A stretch of DNA of 45,815 nucleotides from JAFLUQ01 sp964537995. GTDB taxonomy: Bacteria > Bacillota > Clostridia > UMGS1883. Shown here piece after piece: positions 40,815 to 45,815 of the stretch (positions within the stretch are counted from its first letter, which is position 1; the number at the start of each line of letters is the position of its first letter). The notes below the pieces were generated by a model. That model was not told the DNA's origin, did no database searches, and saw nothing but the letters and a program-made list of their open reading frames with translations. The stretch covers positions 1 through 45,815 of the forward strand of contig CAZICW010000007.1 of the NCBI GenBank assembly GCA_964537995.1, written 5' to 3'. The position numbers and the translations under genes are program-made.

Positions 40815-42086
40815 CTATTGATTTTTCTTTATTCCGATGTCGCGGCGATAGTGCATTTTATCAAAGCGAATTCTTTTTATACCGTCATAGGCGCGTTTTA
40901 TCGCTTCGTCAAGGCTTGGCGCGACAGCCGTCACTCCGAGAACTCTGCCTCCCGCGGTCAAGAGCCTGTCCCCGTCGCGCTTTGTTCCGGCATGAAAAAC
41001 CTTAACTCCGTCAAGAGCCTCGGCGTCCGCAACGCCGCTTATCTCCTTGCCGCTTTCGTACTTTTCGGGATAACCTCCGCTTGCCGCGACAACACAGACG
41101 CAGCCGCCCTCTTTCCAGCCGATGTTGACCTCGTCGAGCCGTTCGTCAATTACAGCTTCAAAAATTTCCAAAAGGTCGCCCTCAAGTCTCGGCAGCACAG
41201 CCTGAGTTTCGGGATCCCCGAAGCGGCAGTTGTACTCAATAACCTTTACGCCGTCTTTGGTTGACATAAGTCCAAAATACAGCACTCCCTTAAAGGTGCG
41301 TCCCTCGGCGTTCATGGCGTTCATAGTCGGCAGGAAAATATTTTCCATGCAATCCTTTGCCATTTTTTCGTCATAAATCCGGCTGGGCGAAAAGGCGCCC
41401 ATTCCGCCCGTATTCGGCCCTTGATCGTTATCGCGGACGCGCTTGTGATCCTGCGCCGACGCCATAGGGCGCATTGTCTTGCCGTCGGTAAACGCCAGCA
41501 CGGAAATTTCGGGTCCCGTCAAAAATTCCTCGATGACAACGCGCTTACCCGCGTCTCCGAACTTATGGTTTTCCATCATTTCATGAACGGCTTCCTCGGC
41601 TTCGGCAAGATTTTGAGCAATTACAACTCCCTTTCCGAGAGCCAAGCCCTCCGCTTTAATAACTGCGGGAAAGGAATTTTTCGTTTTTATATATTCAACA
41701 GCCCTTTTGGGGTCGTCGAAAACCTCATAGTCGGCGGTCGGTATGCCGTATTTTTTCATAAGCTCCTTGGCGAAAACCTTGCTGCCCTCGATTATCGCGG
41801 CGTTGGCACGAGGCCCAAAGGCGCGCAGTCCGCGACCTTCGAGCAAATCGACCAAGCCCATTGCGAGAGGGTCGTCGGGGGCGACTACGGTGAGGTCGAT
41901 TTTCTCATTTTCGGCAAAATCCGCAATGGCGTTTATGTCTGTCGCCTTAATCGGAACACATTCTGCAAGCTCCGCAATTCCGCCGTTTCCCGGCGCGCAG
42001 TAAATTTTGTCAACCCTCGGCGATTGCGCCAGCTTCCAAACTATAGTATGCTCGCGGCCTCCGCCGCCGACTACAAGAACCTTCAT
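40815..42086 (-). CDS. purD: Phosphoribosylamine-glycine ligase
   Basis: ATP-grasp enzyme for the second step of de novo purine synthesis (PRA + glycine + ATP to GAR). The 423-aa protein starts MKVLVVGGGGREHTIVWKLAQSP and has EGSKVFAKELMKKYGIPTA, the ATP-grasp AVIKAEGLALGKGVVIA, the hallmark SAQDHKRVRDNDQGPNTGGMGAFSP and EYNCRFGDPETQAVLP. The open frame begins at 42191, but ATG 42086 is the family start, with AGGAGC about 10 nt upstream. The gene lies 108 nt after the AICAR transformylase gene; I see no terminator in that gap. Confidence 0.97.
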   Translation of the reverse strand: MKVLVVGGGGREHTIVWKLAQSPRVDKIYCAPGNGGIAELAECVPIKATDINAIADFAENEKIDLTVVAPDDPLAMGLVDLLEGRGLRAFGPRANAAIIEGSKVFAKELMKKYGIPTADYEVFDDPKRAVEYIKTKNSFPAVIKAEGLALGKGVVIAQNLAEAEEAVHEMMENHKFGDAGKRVVIEEFLTGPEISVLAFTDGKTMRPMASAQDHKRVRDNDQGPNTGGMGAFSPSRIYDEKMAKDCMENIFLPTMNAMNAEGRTFKGVLYFGLMSTKDGVKVIEYNCRFGDPETQAVLPRLEGDLLEIFEAVIDERLDEVNIGWKEGGCVCVVAASGGYPEKYESGKEISGVADAEALDGVKVFHAGTKRDGDRLLTAGGRVLGVTAVAPSLDEAIKRAYDGIKRIRFDKMHYRRDIGIKKNQ

Positions 42087-42194
42087 TTTGTGCAACGCTC
42101 CTTTATTGTCTGATTGAAAATTATCGGACTTTTGCCTGTTTAGCCCGGCGGCTGTATAAATCACGGCCGCGGACAGCTTCTCATTTTTCACGCG

Positions 42195-43370
42195 TCAATG
42201 ATGGAACAGGCGGATTCCGGTAAACGCCATTGCGATTCCGTACTTATTGCAGGCTTCAATCACATTGTCGTCGCGGATTGAGCCGCCCGGCTGCGCAATG
42301 TATTCCACGCCGCTCTTTCGCGCGCGCTCAACGTTATCGCCGAACGGGAAGAACGCGTCGCTGCCGACGCACACGCCGGTGTTTTTCGCAAGCCACGCTC
42401 TTTGTTCCTCCTTAGTAAACACAGGGGGCTTTTCCTTGAAAAGAGCTTCCCATTTTCCGTCGGCAAGCACGTCCATATATTCGTCGCTTATGTACACGTC
42501 AATTGTATTGTCGCGGTCGGGACGGCGGATTCCGTCCACGAATTTAAGCCCCGTAACCTGCGGAGCCTGCCGCAGCCACCATATGTCCGCCTTGTTGCCC
42601 GCAAGACGGGTGCAGTGGATTCGGCTCTGCTGCCCCGCGCCTATGCCGACAGCCTGTCCGTCCTTGACGTAGCATACGGAATTGGACTGGGTATATTTAA
42701 GAGTTATAAGCGAAATTACAAGATCCCGCTTCTTGTCGTCGGGGATTTCCTTGTTGTCGGTAACTATGTTGTTCAAAAGCTCACTGTCGATTTTAAGCTC
42801 GTTGCGGCCCTGCTCAAACGTAACGCCAAAAACCTGCTTGCGCTCAATCGGAGCCGGAGCATAGTCGGGGTCAATTTTTATGACGTTATAGCTTCCCTTG
42901 CGCTTTCCCTTGAGTATTTCCAAGGCCTCGGGAGTATAATCGGGAGCTATTATGCCGTCGGAGACCTCGCGGGCAAGAAGAGTCGCCGTCTGTTTGTCGC
43001 AAACGTCCGACAGCGCGACAAAATCCCCGTAGGACGACATTCTGTCGGCTCCGCGCGCGGCGGCATAGGCGCTCGCTATCGGGGAAAGCTCCAAATCGTC
43101 AACAAAATAAATTTTTTTCAGTGTGTCCGAAAGCTCATTGGCCACCGCCGCGCCCGCGGGGGAAACGTGCTTAAAGCTCGTTGCGGCGGGAAGTCCCGTC
43201 GCCGCCTTCAGTTCGCGTACAAGCTGCCAGCCGTTGAATGCGTCAAGCAAATTTATATATCCCGGCTTGCCGTTCAAAACCTCGATAGGAAGCTCGCCGC
43301 CGTTCTCCATAAAAATTCTCGACGGCTTCTGATTGGGATTGCACCCATACTTAAGCTGCATTTCGTTCAT
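42195..43370 (-). CDS. purH: Stand-alone AICAR transformylase (formyltransferase part of PurH)
   Basis: Transfers a formyl group from 10-formyl-THF to AICAR, the ninth step of purine synthesis. At 391 aa it corresponds only to the formyltransferase domain of bifunctional PurH and lacks the MGS-like IMP cyclohydrolase domain. Key features are MQLKYGCNPNQKPSRIF, the catalytic Lys-His pair in TSFKHVSPAGAAV, ISLITLKYTQSNSVCYVKDGQ, GIGAGQQSRIHCTRLAG and SDAFFPFGDNVERARKSGV. AAAGGA lies about 10 nt before ATG 43370; the open frame extends to 43580 through the upstream gene. The missing cyclohydrolase is supplied by the PurO-like gene two positions upstream. Confidence 0.95.
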   Translation of the reverse strand: MNEMQLKYGCNPNQKPSRIFMENGGELPIEVLNGKPGYINLLDAFNGWQLVRELKAATGLPAATSFKHVSPAGAAVANELSDTLKKIYFVDDLELSPIASAYAAARGADRMSSYGDFVALSDVCDKQTATLLAREVSDGIIAPDYTPEALEILKGKRKGSYNVIKIDPDYAPAPIERKQVFGVTFEQGRNELKIDSELLNNIVTDNKEIPDDKKRDLVISLITLKYTQSNSVCYVKDGQAVGIGAGQQSRIHCTRLAGNKADIWWLRQAPQVTGLKFVDGIRRPDRDNTIDVYISDEYMDVLADGKWEALFKEKPPVFTKEEQRAWLAKNTGVCVGSDAFFPFGDNVERARKSGVEYIAQPGGSIRDDNVIEACNKYGIAMAFTGIRLFHH

Positions 43371-43389
43371 GTCGCACCATTCCTTTCGT

Positions 43390-45102
43390 TTAATAAAGGG
43401 GATCCATTCCCAGCCTTTGCAGGTATTCGTTGAAAAGCTTATACCGATTCGGGAAAAGCTGCCGAACCCCGATCTGACGGTCGCGTGTGCCGTAGCTCTG
43501 GAAATACAGACGGGCAAATTCGGCAAAGCCCTCATAATCATTCTCGCTTCCGTATTTTGAAACGGCGGCAACGTCGTCAATGAGAGCCTGTTGCCATTCG
43601 GCGCTTTGGCAAAGATGCGTCAGCGCATCTTTAACATTTCCGTTCAAGCAAAAATCAATGCTGTGTCCAAGCTCGTGAGCAAAATTGCGCACCATTGTTT
43701 CAACGGAGGTGTTGTCAGGAACCCGTACCGTCAGCACGGTGCCGTCGCAGTTATAGGTAAAGACCTCCGGCGGAACATATACGTCCACCTGTTCAATAAA
43801 CTGTCTGTACTCGTATGGGAAGCGCGCAAGCGCTTCGATTGCCGTTTGCACATTGACCGCTCCGCTCTCATTATAGTAGAATTTTACGGTCTGTGGTTTT
43901 TCGCCGCTTGTATAGGTTACATCAATTCTGTTATAGTCGTCATCGCCTGTATCCCAAATGTAAAGATTTTCCTTTGAGACCTCCGACTGTTTTATTTCCG
44001 CGTTGCCGTTCGGCAGAGAATCTATTTTCACACCGTTTATTTCGTTTGTCTCGCTGCCCGCGCCATAGGTCGGCGGGGTTTGAGCGATTTCAAGAATCAT
44101 GTCCCGCTGCTTTTCCGCCGTAAGCGTATCTCGGTTATTGAAAATTTCCGCAAACGACGCCTCGGCGGTATCAAGAATAGAGCTTCCGTTCGAGCCGTTC
44201 GGAAAAACAGTCGCGCCGACGGAGGTATAAATTTCAATAATCCTCTGCCGCTGCTGCTCGGTCAAGAGCTTGAAGCCGTCAAGTAAGGTCATCAGCGTAA
44301 AATCGCTCTCCTTCGCAAAGCTGAGTTCAAACGCGCAGGGGCTTTCGCTTATTGTTACGGCTCCGTTTTCTATCGCCATATAGCCGCCGTTGCAGCTTTC
44401 AATGAAGTATTTTCCTTCCTCGGCCGGAATAAGTTTCCACAGCATCGAATTTGTGCCGTAGCCGTAAATTCTGCGTCCGACAGTTCCGTCATTATTGTAC
44501 AGCATACGGCGCTGCGAAGCCGTCTGATCCTCGAAGGCGACATAGCCATCGCCCATATCCTTCAGGCGGAACATCGTCCCCGCTTCCGCGACGGTGACGG
44601 CGCTGCCGTCCATGGCAATGCTTCCGCTTTCGGAATCAAGCGTATAGTAACGCTCGTAAATACCCGTGTACAGCGGCTCGCCAACCTCCAAATACTGCAG
44701 AACGCCGTTCGTTACGCTTATCGGTTCAAGCGAAAGCGCGTCCACGACCATCGCCCTGACATACTGCCCCTCCGTCACATCAGAGGGAATTTCCAGTTGA
44801 AGAGAGACTTGGGCGGAATAAATTCCGTATGCCGCGTTGACGACGCTTGTTTCAAGCCTTTCCGCCGAAAAATCAATAACCTCGCCGTCAGCCGCGCAAT
44901 AAAGCAGGGCGGCGATAAAGCCCCTTTCGGCCGACGCTCCGGTTTCGCTTATTCCCACTTCCGCGCTCAGCGTTCCGGGGGTGAGATAATCCTTCCCGTA
45001 GCTTGCGGCGGCATAAACCACGGTCTCCGCGCCGACCGAAGGGACAATCCCGAGCAGCAGAACAACGGCAATCAGGAAAGACGCGATTTTGTTTTTACTC
45101 AT
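43390..45102 (-). CDS. Secreted HExxH zinc metallopeptidase with a beta-trefoil-like domain
   Basis: A 570-aa exported protein. It has a signal peptide (SKNKIASFLIAVVLLLGIVPSVGA) and a beta-rich first domain (to about 140). A ricin/beta-trefoil-like middle follows (about 145-270, e.g. YYTLDSESGSIAMDGS, FRLKDMGDGYVAFED, YFIESCNGGYMAIENG), then a helical linker. The C-terminal peptidase has FAHELGHSIDF (His 476, Glu 477, His 480) and a later Glu in DYEGFAEFARLYF (about 524-528). This gluzincin arrangement recalls the anthrax lethal-factor-like (ATLF) group. Its start overlaps the PurO-like stop by 8 nt and it ends 19 nt before purH, so it sits inside the purine operon. Substrate unknown. Confidence 0.85.
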   Translation of the reverse strand: MSKNKIASFLIAVVLLLGIVPSVGAETVVYAAASYGKDYLTPGTLSAEVGISETGASAERGFIAALLYCAADGEVIDFSAERLETSVVNAAYGIYSAQVSLQLEIPSDVTEGQYVRAMVVDALSLEPISVTNGVLQYLEVGEPLYTGIYERYYTLDSESGSIAMDGSAVTVAEAGTMFRLKDMGDGYVAFEDQTASQRRMLYNNDGTVGRRIYGYGTNSMLWKLIPAEEGKYFIESCNGGYMAIENGAVTISESPCAFELSFAKESDFTLMTLLDGFKLLTEQQRQRIIEIYTSVGATVFPNGSNGSSILDTAEASFAEIFNNRDTLTAEKQRDMILEIAQTPPTYGAGSETNEINGVKIDSLPNGNAEIKQSEVSKENLYIWDTGDDDYNRIDVTYTSGEKPQTVKFYYNESGAVNVQTAIEALARFPYEYRQFIEQVDVYVPPEVFTYNCDGTVLTVRVPDNTSVETMVRNFAHELGHSIDFCLNGNVKDALTHLCQSAEWQQALIDDVAAVSKYGSENDYEGFAEFARLYFQSYGTRDRQIGVRQLFPNRYKLFNEYLQRLGMDPLY

Positions 45103-45805
45103 TCTTGTTCACAATCCTTGATTCATACTTGCCTGTTTCAATATCAATATAGCGCGTAAAAAGGGAAACCTTGTTTTCCTCGTTAAGGCTTGTCCAGAAT
45201 TTATCGGTAAATTCATCTATGCCGCCCGAAATTTCAACGGTTTTCGGTTCGCCCTCAAAAGAAGGAAGAGGATCTCCGTCGCCCGTATAGGTATGGATAA
45301 AATGGCCCTCGCCCGCCTTGGGATTGTAATATCCGAACGTGAACCGCTCGCAGGAGGACGGATCGCCGCCGTTGCTTTTCAGAATCGACAGCGCGTAATT
45401 GAAAGCTGTGGGATCCACCTTCATAATTCCGCTTATGCGCGGCGTATAGTTGGGCGCGTCCGGCTCAAACTCACGGGTGCGGAGAGCCTGCTCAAACGTG
45501 AGCTGCTGATTCATAAGGCTATAGATTGTGTCGGTCTGGTCGCCGTTGGTAACTATTGTTTTGTTTCCGAGGACGCGCACGGGAGCGTAAATTATAAGGC
45601 TCGGATCCTCCAGCTTGGAGGGGTCAAAGGCCTGTGTGCGTATGCCGCTGCCGTCCTCGACGAATACGCGGTTGCGGCTGTTTTGGCTGCGTCCCATAAT
45701 AAAGTACGCCGCCACGGCGGATTTTCCGTCGGCGGATTTTCCCAAAACGATTCCCCGTCCGGGATAAGTGTTGGTTTTTAGAGCCTCAAACAAATTGATT
45801 TTCAT
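45095..45805 (-). CDS. purO: PurO-type IMP cyclohydrolase
   Basis: Closes FAICAR to IMP, the last step of purine synthesis. The 236-aa protein matches the archaeal-type PurO family found also in Clostridia: TYPGRGIVLGKSADGKSAV, IMGRSQNSRNRVFVED, a LIIYAPVRVLGNKTIVTNG segment, NGDQTDTIYS and APNYTPRISGIM. It complements the cyclohydrolase-less PurH downstream. AGGAA lies about 5-6 nt before ATG 45805. The upstream part of the operon is outside the window. The last eight bases overlap the start of the metallopeptidase gene, implying translational coupling. Confidence 0.93.
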   Translation of the reverse strand: MKINLFEALKTNTYPGRGIVLGKSADGKSAVAAYFIMGRSQNSRNRVFVEDGSGIRTQAFDPSKLEDPSLIIYAPVRVLGNKTIVTNGDQTDTIYSLMNQQLTFEQALRTREFEPDAPNYTPRISGIMKVDPTAFNYALSILKSNGGDPSSCERFTFGYYNPKAGEGHFIHTYTGDGDPLPSFEGEPKTVEISGGIDEFTDKFWTSLNEENKVSLFTRYIDIETGKYESRIVNKNE

Positions 45806-45815
45806 TGATATTCCT

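Overview
The window looks like chromosome from a Gram-positive, endospore-lineage Clostridia bacterium, probably a metagenome-assembled gut relative of the Oscillospirales. Supporting features are the pro-sigmaE/SpoIIGA pair, a SpoVD-type PBP with a PASTA domain in the division cluster, a MurE with the meso-diaminopimelate DNPR signature, classical SigA promoters with 17-nt spacers, strong GGAGG ribosome sites, and the clostridial split of PurH into PurO-like and AICAR-transformylase proteins. A run of exactly 100 N flanked by an identical 55-bp sequence shows that it is a scaffold rather than a finished sequence.

Layout. 1-3620: cyclophilin, GAPDH, tRNA-Arg(CCU), the yceD-rpmF pair and a PAP2 membrane phosphatase. 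3702-16150 (minus strand): a division and cell-wall (dcw) cluster read as mraZ-rsmH-ftsL-spoVD-murE-mraY-ftsW-murG-murA-divIB, then ftsZ from its own promoter. murF, murD and ftsA are missing from their usual places. Three 10-bp-phased GTGCAAC repeats ahead of mraZ look like the MraZ operator. 16313-20764: pyrG, then a large secreted LamG/phosphoesterase/carbohydrate-binding protein. 20805-22502: spoIIGA-sigE. 22549-25154: argS, then a broken MATE transporter split by the assembly gap. 25176-29730: a small membrane protein, asnS behind a structured leader, a membrane-anchored TPR protein and a primase-helicase-like gene. 29794-31506: a second gene of the same family, facing the first.

31721-38075 (minus strand): a MacAB-like export operon (adaptor, ATPase, permease) ending in an S-layer-homology protein. 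38248-40211: mtaB and a NUDIX ADP-sugar pyrophosphatase. 40263-45805: a purine operon of PurO-type IMP cyclohydrolase, a secreted HExxH metallopeptidase, stand-alone AICAR transformylase, purD and a YfcE-like phosphodiesterase.

The most unusual content is at 28258-31506. Two convergent paralogues have the domain order of the TOTE conflict-system primase-helicase proteins: Cys cluster, archaeo-eukaryotic primase-like domain, linker domain, first RecA domain of an SF2 helicase. In both, the primase catalytic acids and His and the helicase DExH box are altered, the Walker A loop is intact, and the chain ends at the same homologous point just after helicase motif III. This looks like a conserved, shortened and catalytically remodelled derivative rather than two independent pseudogenes. 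Its function is unknown. All identifications come from reading the sequence; no database search was run.
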